Made by a program: the position numbers and the translations under genes | In this document: in pieces, positions 24,830 through 36,000 of the stretch | How the letters are laid out: every line of letters starts with the position of its first letter | How positions within the stretch are numbered: the first letter of the stretch is position 1 | The notes under the pieces: model-generated | What the model was told of the DNA's origin: nothing | What the model saw: the letters and a program-made list of their open reading frames with translations, nothing else | Database searches by the model: none | NCBI GenBank assembly: GCA_963669155.1 | Contig: OZ022583.1 | Coordinates: 16,330,046 to 16,394,045, forward strand | DNA: 64,000 nt | Origin: Arbacia lixula | Taxonomy: Eukaryota > Echinodermata > Echinoidea > Arbacioida > Arbaciidae | Direction of reading: 5' to 3'

Positions 24830-25140
24830 TGACCTTTAGCCTTTCAAGGATCTTACCAATGATGTCACTTGTCTACCTCCATGTTGTAATTTATCATGTT
24901 GACGTATTTATATGGAATTGAATCATTGCATTTTAATTTATTTTGGATAAATATCAATATTTGCCCATTTTTATAAAATTCATTGACCATTAACCTGCAT
25001 CCAATTTGACCCAAATTTTTACACAGTCCATTGGTTTCATTAATTACATACATGTACAGGTATAAAGTTTCAAGCAAATCCATTGAATGGTTCTCAAGAT
25101 TTTGCATACCGGTATACAGATTTCGGACTGATGGACAACC
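24830..25140 (-). repeat. Dispersed repeat of the ATCTTGAGAACC family, minus-strand copy
   Basis: The reverse complement of 25050-25130 matches 32291-32360 and 32966-33035. Shared strings are TTGTCC, then CTTGAGAACCATTCAATGGA and TTTGCTT. The element appears truncated. Its class is unknown to me, though I have the impression of similar repeats in other marine invertebrates. Confidence 0.65.
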
Positions 25141-25786
25141 CAAAAACTATTTGTGGTTGAATCATAAGTATGTCTGTAGTTACACAATCCAACTTAAGAT
25201 GCAATCACTCCAATCATTATGAACATGAGGAGTCTAAAAATGGACCAAGATGATTTAGTTGCTGTAATATGAGGGGTACCAAAATCTGGATGCACTTCTA
25301 AAATGGTATACCCATTGTGGCTTGTTGTTGTATGAAAGCCGGATTATATGTGCAAGGTAGTGCAAATGATATGTGTGTTAACTACAATAAGTAATGTACA
25401 GTGCACAAAACTATATGTGAATGTGTATAGGATACAAACTGTAGAGCAGGGGTGTTTGCCCAAGATGTGCGCTAGTTATTGCAAGACTCTACGCTCAACA
25501 GGTGACCTGTTCTTGGGTGCCAAATCAGATTCTCAATGATTTTGAGCCCCATCAGCTTAAGTTGAAATCTGATCTTTGTAGGTTACAATTCTTGTTGTTA
25601 AAAAGTGTTAATTTGTCAAATTTGATTAGGTTTGTAAGAAATTCACTCCCACTATGCTAAAACAGGAACAAATTGAGGTATTTCATTTAGCACAAGAACA
25701 GGTCACCAGTCGTGCATAAAGTCATGCGTAACTTATGCACATCTTGGTGAAACCGGGCCCAGGTCAGAGGGGTCAGTTTGCATCAA
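25141..25786. other. Gene-free spacer
   Basis: No gene or clear repeat was recognised. Confidence 0.4.
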
Positions 25787-25934
25787 GGCCCTGTTGCATA
25801 AAACTTACCATTGATGTTAACTTTGCTATCAACAGCAACTTCTATGGAAATTTGATCAGGTGTCCAGTGTTATCATAGTAGTTACCATTGATGGCAGAGT
25901 TGCCATTAACAGTAAGTTTTATGCGGAGGGTCCC
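25787..25934. mobile_element. GGGCCCTGTTGCATAAAA family MITE, copy 1
   Basis: The left end is GGCCCTGTTGCATAAAACTT followed by ACCATTGATG; the right end is the inverted counterpart ATGGCAG...TAAGTTTTATGCGGAGGGTCC. Interior blocks such as TTACCATTGATGGCAGAGTT are shared with the copy at 37917-38075. It is non-coding. Confidence 0.8.
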
Positions 25935-26242
25935 AGAAACTCACCTGGATCAGTCTCTTTCATGGTCCCACCGAGTCCAGTTCGTCAGTGTGAGATGCTA
26001 GCTCTCTGGACAATTAGTTCAGTCAGTCCCTAGCTGCTACAGTACCGGTATGTGATTTCCTGCACCTTGGTTGATGGTCATTAAAGAGGCAACGGCAGAT
26101 ATAAAGGGAACGTATTGTGTCTTCTTAGCTTCTGTCCATAGTGCTTGTGGTGTGTAGAATGAACTAATGTTGCTTTGATTGCTCTGTGACTGTGCTGTGA
26201 ATGTGATTGCTCTAGTTCTGGCATACATGTATTACCTAGACC

Positions 26243-26302
26243 GAAAATTCAGTCTCTGTATAGGTCGTTAAATCCGCTGAGATTGCATCTGGCTCCTCTG
26301 AA
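26243..26302 (+). repeat. Dispersed repeat with ATTCAGTCTCT...GATTGCATCTGG
   Basis: This roughly 60-bp segment matches the reverse complement of 29371-29432 closely (CGAGATTGCATCTGGCTCCT versus CTGAGATTGCATCTGGCTCC). A looser match occurs at 14985-15075. Confidence 0.7.
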
Positions 26303-26474
26303 CGGGGGTATTAAAAAAAAACAATGTAATTTTGATTTAAAAATTCCTTGAATGAGAAGGGTTATTCCTGACTAATTAAGTGTAAGATGGAAGAGCATGC
26401 ATTCAGCTTTAACCTCATATGCAATAGTTTTGATAGCCTCAGCATTTCAAAGTAGCTGTTCCAATTTGGGGCCT

Positions 26475-26598
26475 ACAGTGGAGCCTGAGATCAAATGCAC
26501 AGTGGTTGCAATCAAAATGCAATCAGCTCCATACATTGACTACAATCTGACTGCAATAGATTGCAATCAGCTGTGACGTTGATCTCGGGCCCAACTGT
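26475..26598. mobile_element. Tc1/mariner-like MITE, copy 2
   Basis: It is nearly identical to 24576-24698. Here the ends are flanked by TA on both sides (CCTA|CAGTGG and AACTG|TATAT), the target duplication expected for Tc1/mariner elements. Confidence 0.85.
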
Positions 26599-27101
26599 AT
26601 ATCGTATGAAAGCTGTGAGTAATTTGGCCGCCGATTTCAATTTCAATCAGTAAGACCCAAACAAAAACTTCCAGCATGTGACCTCTGTGTGAGGAAAGAA
26701 CAAGTCTCCAGCTTTTAAACCTCATTCAACTCATTATTTAGTTAAAATGTCAGATCAAATTATAATCCCACAACACATGGGAGAGCATCTCGCACGTGAT
26801 GTCACAAAATTAAAACTTTCTTATCCTTTGATGGATTTTCATTAAACCTTCACTCATAATTATGTCTCTTTCATATTTTTGCCTTTATTGGAACCAACTT
26901 AATTTCAGAGTGAATGCATCGCCTTCATACCATGTGATTCCCTCACTATAATTATGTTCTCTTTCTCACTTGCTCTGTGAGCATTAATGTGTTTTCAAAG
27001 ACAATAAGTGTGGCATGTTGACATTTTACAATTAAGTAAGCACATAGAAAACTGCAGCTTCATCTCTATATATATCACGCAAACAAAGCAGTTTTATTTC
27101 A

Positions 27102-27302
27102 TATTCCAAACCTAAGAGGAAATCATTCATGTATTTACAAATACATGACTGATATCCTCTAAGGCTTTATATAAGAGGATATCATTCATGTATTTATAGA
27201 TACATGAATGATATCCTCTAAGGTTTATAAATATATATATAAGAGGATATCATTCATGTAGTCATAGATACATGAATGATATCCTCTTAGGTTTGGAATA
27301 TG
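27102..27302. repeat. Array of three consecutive hairpins inside a long inverted repeat
   Basis: Three tandem palindromes lie at about 27116-27163, 27174-27222 and 27241-27290. Each has arms AGAGGATATCATTCATGTAT and its reverse complement around a short loop. The outermost arms extend further: CATATTCCAAACCTAAGAGG at 27102 pairs with CCTCTTAGGTTTGGAATATG ending at 27302. The stretch can fold as one large foldback or as three cruciforms. No coding capacity. Confidence 0.85.
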
Positions 27303-28080
27303 AATAACCTCATCAATGACCACCTGAAGTCCTGAACATCATTCAAACACATTCCATCCACCATCATTATGATGAAACAAATTACACCAGTAACATTTAT
27401 GCAAGACATGTGTCACCAGAGCACTATTCAAAACACATTACATCTTCAAAAGAAATGAAGCCTCCAGGGTTGAAAACAATGCAATTTGCAATATTTCACT
27501 TCTGATATTGCCCTTTATTCAGGAGTACTGCACATTCCGAAATTGCGCAATCGTAGCAAATGGCACACCTAATGTGAAGAGGAATAATCAAGCTTTCTAA
27601 TGATACCACAGCCACGTACGATATAATGAAGCAACAGGCGATATATTGCCCCTCAAACTTGACTTGCAGAACGATTGCCCGGATTGAAAATCGACAGCAA
27701 TAAACACTACATGAGCTAGTACTGTGTAAGTAATTTTTGGAAACAAAGATAATCTATGGACAAAATATAAATGGAATAAAATGTCTATCAATGCAATAAT
27801 TGAACCTCGCATTCAAACCAATCATTTTACCACGTCAGTTTATTGTGAAGTAAAAATACAACTTCGTCCCTGAAGACATGAGGAATCTTAGTTGTGATTA
27901 TGCATACGATGGGATCGTTTGGGTTGCTGTTTTGACAATGAGTGTATAATAATATTCCTTCATTGTGTTCATGATCGTTTTGCCAGTTTCAATCATATTG
28001 TTGAAACACAGTTTGTGCTCGTTGAGTGTGTCGCGTCGAACTCTTTCAGTTCGGTAAATGAGTGGAATGTGTAGTCGCAC
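27303..28080. other. Gene-free spacer upstream of TMEM120
   Basis: Nothing was recognised here apart from AT-rich sequence. Regulatory elements for TMEM120 could lie here but none can be defined. Confidence 0.4.
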
Positions 28081-28084
28081 AAAC

Positions 28085-28262
28085 AAACATATATATATCC
28101 AACTTTAAATAAACAGCGCGCGGTGCATGATCACCCGAGCTGCGCGCGCGCGCTAGCTGGCATATCGCGCGTTGAACTTTAACCCCCAATCAATTATCAT
28201 ATCGACATTTCAGACTCAGACGAAGGTCGCTTTATCATTGGTATTTTTGACATTTGATAAAG
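28085..28262 (+). promoter_or_regulatory. CpG-rich probable promoter and 5' UTR of TMEM120
   Basis: A CGCG-rich block (about 28113-28170) precedes the start codon by roughly 100 bp. No convincing TATA box is placed relative to it. An in-frame TGA at 28248-28250 supports the ATG at 28263 as the true start, and the context AAGATGG is favourable. Confidence 0.5.
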
Positions 28263-31200
28263 ATGGCTGATTCAGATTTATCAGGTTTTGCGGAGGAGCT
28301 GGATGATTTAGCTAAAGAGTATGATTCAATGAAGGTAAGAATGACTATGTTTGTTTCCTCGAATGATTTAGATAACATGACGTGAGCGTGATGCGTTTGA
28401 CTTTGACAAAGTACACACGCCGAAGCTCCTACTTCGCCAGGCCGCTGAAGGCCCATGATATGAAAGCAGATGACGGCTATGTAGCTACTGTGTAGCCGTA
28501 TAGCCGTGGAGGGGCGTGTATACATATCACACGTATTTTGTGTGTCATTCATTGATTCAATGGTCTGTTACGAGAAATGATAAAAATTGTTTGGTTGATG
28601 AAATGTTGAAAATAGAATTATGCTTTAGACATTAATAATGATAATAGTAAAGGCCCTAAGGCTGTAAGGAATCTACAATTTGTTATGCGTCGATCTAACT
28701 ATAGTCAGAATCTCCAGTCTAAGCCTAAGGCAGTAGACAGAAATAACCGTCTCATTCGGGGGCATTCTTTAATCAAAATGACATTTTTGGACATACCCCC
28801 TGAATAGAGACGGTACATCCCCACCGAATGCACAGTGGCCAGGTTCTATATGTGTACAAGCAAATACATGTACAAGGTTTCCCCTAAAGTTAGGGGAATT
28901 AGTGGAAAGTCTATGGGAAAACGGATTTTGGAACTAGACATAGCGACTTCGTTTAAAAATCTAACATCTTTCAAGCTATGATGCAACAAATTGACTTATA
29001 TCAAAATTAGATCTATATTATATATTTATAAATTCTAGGACTAAGATTCCACCAAATGTATAGAAAGGTGAAAATTAAAGACTTTCTGCCGATCACACAT
29101 TTATCGCAGACATTTTCAATCTGCTTGAGTCTGACATAAATTTGACCAATCAGATTGTTCGATGGGCTGTTGGCTATGAATATTTAAATTGTCAATCGGT
29201 TCGACGAAAAAAAAAATCAGCACCCTGCAAACGAGCAGGAAAAAAATATGCGCATGCGTGAAATTACTTATTCATATATGCATTATCATTAGCGTTTTCA
29301 TATTCAAAATGGCGACTCGCATCGATCGCCATACAGTGTACAGGTGCAATGTTCAGTCTCTAAATAGGGCGTTCAGAGGAGCCAGATGCAATCTCGGCGG
29401 ATCCAACGTCCTATAGAGACTGATTTTTCGGTCTAATAAGGCAGTAGACCTGGCTAGACTAGTTCATATGTTTCAACTAAAGTGAGTTGTGAATTACCCA
29501 GACTGCCACAGACAGTGAAGTTTCATCTTAATTGCAATAAGGCAATATGAAATATGTGCAAATCTTTTGTGAAAGTTAACACAGGAGTGCATAAGTTCAA
29601 AGAACATGTTATGCATGGGTGCATGTAGTAGATCAACTCAATATTTGAATTTGCATCATCATCTCCTCCTCTTACTCCTTCTGTTCATTCTCCTCTTGAT
29701 CTTATCCCTATTTCTCTTCCCCTTCTCTGATATTCCCTCTTTCCCTCGTGGGTACATTGCCTCTTCATGTTCTATTCTACTCAGTGTCTTTCCAGTCACT
29801 TAACTTCTTGCTAAGCACAGGTGAATCCACCTGAACATATAGCCGAAGATATCAGTTCTTCAGATATTAATGGAAACATGTATACCTCAACCAATCTACT
29901 TGCTGCAATTCTCGGCAAAGTCCTTGACTTGCTCCTCCAAAACTATCAGTATCAAGAAGTATCAAGACCAGCATCACACAACAAACGAGCCAGCAGCTTA
30001 AGCTGCTACTGAAAATCAATCATTTTGACATTTGAAGAAACTTGGAAGAGTTGATGGAAGGAGACAAAACTATTTATGTTGAGTTTTACAATCCAAACCG
30101 AAAGAGAAAAGTGTAAACTTAAACTGGACTTTTTTTTACTGAACTGTTTACCAAAGTGCCATCTAAAGTGAGCAAGACAATTAGTTTCTGTCTTTCTACA
30201 GATTAATTTTTGTTGGTGAGAATATGAACTTTAAGTTCAAAAGGTATATGAATGCATTCTAAATATCAATGTAAATTGCTTATTAATGATTAATATTATG
30301 TACACCTATTTGTTCTGAAATTACAGGAAATTCATAAGAAGTACAAAGAGAGCATGGAGGAGGTTCGAGCGATGCAGAAGAAGTGCACATCAATGGTTGC
30401 TCATCAGAAGAAGAAATACAAGGAGATAGCAGATGGATTGAAGAAGTAAGAACTTAGTAATGTCCATTTTTAAATTCTCCTATAATCAGGGGGGGGGGAA
30501 GGGGTGTAAAAAAAAACAAAATTATACACTCCAGCTCAAAGGAATTGGCATAGGGAAAGGGAAGAAAGGGAAGGAGCCGCAGTTTTAAACCGCGGTATAT
30601 TTTGTCCAGTTTCAGCATGAAACATTTTAGGCTAAAGCATTGTGCTTCATGCTGAACTGGACAAAAATATAATGCGGTTTAAAAGTGCGGCTCCTTCCCT
30701 TTCTTCCCTTTCCCTTACCCTATGCCAATTCCTTTGAGCTGTAGTGTACATGGGGTCTTTTAAGCCAGACTTCACAAAGAAATGACGTGAACAATATTGT
30801 CTGCAGGGGCTCTATTTTGCATTGCGGGGAGTAAAATGCTCAAAGTCATTTTTTTGTTCTAGCAGTTATATTACCACACCACAATACCAGTGGACAGACT
30901 TGATCAGTAATTTCTTTTCCTATCCCATCTAATTTTTGTCACAAATGTTCATTTAAAAAAAGTTTTCTACTATTTCTTTTGTTTTGTTATTCTGCAATAT
31001 GTTATAAGATGTGCACATTTATACTTTTTTGTGTTGAAACTAAACTGAACTTAACTGAATCATAACCCATTTAGGCAATCAATGGTATGCTTTTCCCTGT
31101 TCTATTTGTGTCATACTTCAAAGGAGTGGTAAGTTTCTTGAAGGAGAGGAGAGGGCTAAATGCAATGAACTCGGCAAGCTGGTGGAAGAACGGAAAAAGC

Positions 31201-33037
31201 TGTGCGGAGAAGTCAGTGATACGCTTCCAAGACCCAATAGGTCAGCCTCATTTTCTCTTTTGTTTGTCATTCTAGTACTTCTGTGCTAATTCATATGTTA
31301 TCTGTTTGCATGTTGTAGTCTCCTGATAGATAGATGTTGGTTTATATTTGTATTTCAAAATGAATTTAGAACATCTTCTTGAATTTTTAATATTCACATC
31401 TTAAAATATAGACTAGGTTTTAGGTTGTGGTGCGTTCTTCTCACTCATGCACTGCTGCAACTGGAACTACCGGTAGGTCTAGACATTAAGGCCTGAATGC
31501 AGAAAGATATAGACCATTGTTTAAGCAAATTTTGTAGCGTGTAAGCAGATAAGCTACACTTAAGTTAGCACATACACTTCTCCAATAATAATTTTTCATT
31601 AAATTTATGCTAGTTCCTATGGTTTAAACCATTGTTAAATCATGGTTTAATCAAAGCCAGGAACGAAGCATTGTCATTGATATTTTAACACCACAAAATA
31701 GATGCATGCTGTGCAACGCCTCACAGCATGCAACACCCACACAAGTTGAATGCCAGTACTGGTAACTCCGGAATCCCCAATAGACCTGCGTGTCTAGCTT
31801 GCTCAAATAGAGCCGGCTGGTTTTTAATTCGCAGTGATGTTAAATTTGTGCTTGCTATGAGTTGTGCAAAAAGGGTGAAAATAGAAGTTGTGAGAAAATT
31901 TGCCGGTTTTACAGCTAGTATTTAACTAGAAAAGGGGTAAAAGTGGGAAAGACTATGGGACCCATGGGTCTTATTGTTGTTTTATTTTAGGATACCAAAT
32001 ACTTGAAAATAAACATAATCCTGACCTAGTGATTATATTAAACAAATGTCAAATTTTCTTGTATTTTTTTTTATAGCTTCTTACTGCAGACAATATTAGG
32101 TCCTGTCAGTGTGTCGATCTTGAACAATAAAGACAGGTAAGTTTATATTGTCAATTTAACACTTTTATTTTGACAAATGTAGAACATTTTCCAGCACTAG
32201 ACCTTGGATCTGATATGTTATGCTTATTCAAACCTGTTATTTTGATGGCTCTGCCAAGAAGTGGCTGGAGGCATTCTGTTTTCAGGTTGTCCGTTCCTCA
32301 GTCCATCTCGAATCCATTAACGCAATATCTTGAGAACCGTTCAATGGATTTGCTCATAACTTGATACCTGAATGCAATTGATTAAACCACTGAACTATGT
32401 AAAATTGGGGTCAGAGGTCAGTGAACTCTGACCTAAATTGCCCAAAAGGTCCATCCCTAAACCTGCCAAATGGGTACCCTGTCTTTAAGAATCAAGATTC
32501 AAGTTTCAAGTTGTAGATCATCATTCAAGTTTTAGATCGGCCTAGCTACATTTTAAAGATTTGAGTTTTATCAACCGACCAACACTATGCAACATATCAA
32601 TCTTTTGTTGTGTGTATACATGTGTGTGTGGCAGGTTTGCTTACAAGGAGGAGTATGAGAGATTCAAGCTGTATCTCTCCATCATCATGCTTGTTGGAGC
32701 CACCATCAACACTTTCTTCATCAAGAACAGGTATGGTATTCTGCAAGGAGAATGCACCAAATCATGAAACAGGAAAAAGATACAGAAATGGCAGATAAAA
32801 TTTGGATGAAATTGTATCGCTATATCAAACAAAGTGCCATTTCCATTCGTTATTAATGGTTGAGGTCAGGGTAATTAGTGATGGCAGTGCACGCTGTCAG
32901 GGCTAAGTTATCAGAATTTTTATGCCTCTGCCACGAAGTGGTCGGAGGCATTATGTTTACAGGTTGTCCGCCCGTCCGTCCCGAATCCGTTTAGGCAATA
33001 TCTTGAGAACTGTTCTCCAGGTTTGCTTCAAACTTGG

Positions 33038-33068
<31 letters not shown>

Positions 33069-36000
33069 ATTGCATGGGACTAATGGAGTGTGTAAAATTG
33101 GGGTCAAATCTGATTGAGGTCAAAGGTCAAAGGTCAATGAATTTTGTGAAAAATTTCCCCGAATTGACTTTTTTTCACATTAAATCCAAATCCAAGGACG
33201 TAATTCTCATTAAACATGAGATCACTAATTGGGGACAGACTGGTGACATTTTTGGTAAAATTCCTGAAAGGTCAGAGGTGAAAGGTCAATGAACTTTGTG
33301 AAAAATTGCAAAAAAAATACATTTTTCACAATAAATTCAGATCCAAGGATACAATTCTCATTAAACATGGTACACAGATGATCTATTACTTTGGGGTAGA
33401 CTGTTGATATTTTTGGTGAAATTGCTGGAAGGTCAAAGGTTTACGATCTTTTCAAAAATTAGCTAAAAATTGCCCCCAAATTGATATTTTTCATGATAAA
33501 TCCAAATCCAATTATGCAATTCCAACCAAACATGGTACAGAGATGAATCACTTCATGGAGATAGACTGATCGCATATTTGATAAAATCCTTGAAAGTTCC
33601 CTGCTTAAAGGTCAATAAACTTTGCCAAAATTTGCTAATTTTAAACAAACTTGATACAAGAATGGATTGAGACACACTGATTAGATTGAAAGTCAAAGAA
33701 GTAAGAGGTCAAAGGTCAATGAACATTGCCAAACTTGGCTAAACATGGAAAAAAACAGAACATGATATTTTCATTTTACATAGGAATTCAATGGTACATT
33801 GCCCACCAAACATACAGATTTTCTGAGAATAAATCTAAATAGAGCTAGCAAAGAGGCGGAGGCATATTTATCGCCTGCGTGGCAGTCAAATTGCTCTAGT
33901 TAATTATTTAGAGCTCTGATCATATTACCAGTATTGCCTTTCTTTAAACTTTCACTAATCTGCTTCTGCTTCTTTAATCTACACAATCAACAGAGGATAT
34001 CACTTGGGTTATTTCATATTTCTACTTCTCTGCTAGTAAACAGATCATTCCTCTCAAATTAATCAATTTCTGAAATATATCAATTTCACCTTTGCATGTA
34101 GATGACTTATCATCTTTGCTCTCCTTACAATAACACAAAGCTATAAGCATTGTATAATGACAGCGATAATCTATCATTTGTGATTGTCTCATTTTAATTA
34201 CTAACTCATTTTTCATCGTAATGATTCAAACTTCCATCCATCTGTTCAAAAACCAGTGAGTTGAACAGCCCTAATCGATTAGGCAGGTAAGAACATTGTG
34301 GAATTGTGGATGTTTATAGTGGGTCTTTGAACGTCTATCTCCTTGGATGTGTAGTGTAGTATAGCGAAAGTATTTGGTCAATTATTATTTGTGTGATATC
34401 CTTGCATGCGATATCCATTATTTGCTTAGATTTTTTTTTTCTTCAAAACTCATGGTAGTAGAGCTAATAATCTTTGTGTGATGAAGAGTTTCTAGAGAAG
34501 GAAAGGTCGACTTTAAAGGGAATGTTGACTCATGGTTAACCCAACCTCTTACCACAAAGCTTTCACTTTTAATTTTACTTCCACACTATTAAAGTTTTAC
34601 TCGTGAACCTCTCACATAAAGGAATTATCTCAGAAAATCAAAGTATTGATATCTTTTCTGGCAGAGGAACATTTGTATGTGTCATACATACCTTTATCTT
34701 GTGACCAGGGCTATGATTGTAAGATCCTTGTCAATTAAGTTTGGGAACTGCAATTGGAATAGACCCCAAAACCATTTAGATACAAATGTAAATAGGATTA
34801 TTATTATGTAGAAGTCCTGATAAGGAGACCATGAATGTGACAGAATGTTTCATCATGATTGCTATTGTCTGAGCTTTAAAATCTCTAAAAACTGGCTTTT
34901 TACAATCCACTGTTCTCCCCCTCACATTCTAAGATGTACATGATTGGTATTCTGAGACTGCATTGACACACGTTCGGGAGAAATAACAAGTTCTAACAAC
35001 TACCGTTAGTCTACATAACCTTCAAGAAAATGAAAAAAGAAATGAGGGAAGATGTATGTACCAGTCATGTTTCTTTTAACTTATCTGTGAATGTAAGATA
35101 CATTTAATGCAGAAATAAGTTTTGTCTCATAAGCTGCATGTTCCTTTTTTTGTTCAGTAGTATCCGGCGCTTGATACATCCATTCCCCCATTTCTCCTGG
35201 TATATGTTCCCCTTGTATGATTTGTCTGTATTGTATATATACCTCTAATCCCTTCGTTAAGTCAGTTTTTCATTCTCCTTTTTAACTTATTATTCATTTT
35301 GCACTCTCTCTCACCCCGCCACCTGTCTCTCCCTCTCTTTTTCTCATCTTCTCTGCCATCATTTTCAAGTGTATTTGTATGCTTTGTTTAATGTTAGATT
35401 GTAAAACTTGTAATTGTAAGAATGTTATTAAATTCTTGAATGTCCATTATATCATACCTGGAATGTAAACTTCATCGGGCTCTGTTAAAGTATGTTTTGA
35501 ATTGATCTATATTTTTTTATTGTATACAGTCCTGGTACATACATTCATACAATTCAATACATTTTTTAATACTGCATTGTTTACATCTTCAGTAAAGCCA
35601 GCACAAATATCAGTTAAAAATTGAACATGCTGTATCAAAAATATCAAAGGTAATATGTATGCTATTAGTATCAGTTCCTGCACATGAGCATGCATACGTG
35701 TATGTATGGTTCATGATGGAATTTGAGATATTCATCTTTTTCAGAGAGCATGTGGATACAATGAATATTTGCATGTTGGTTTGAGGATTATTTTAAAACA
35801 AATTATTTCATATGAAAAATATATGCACTGTGCTATGTACATATGTAGTCTGCTCAAATGTGTACTTGAATGATGTATTTGCACAAACTTGAAACTCAAG
35901 TTAGCAGCTTGGTTTATTTAAAAAAGATTGTACATGTATATTGATTTTGAAGCCAGATTTGCTACACGAGCATAAACAGATATGAATTTAGGTTCATGTA

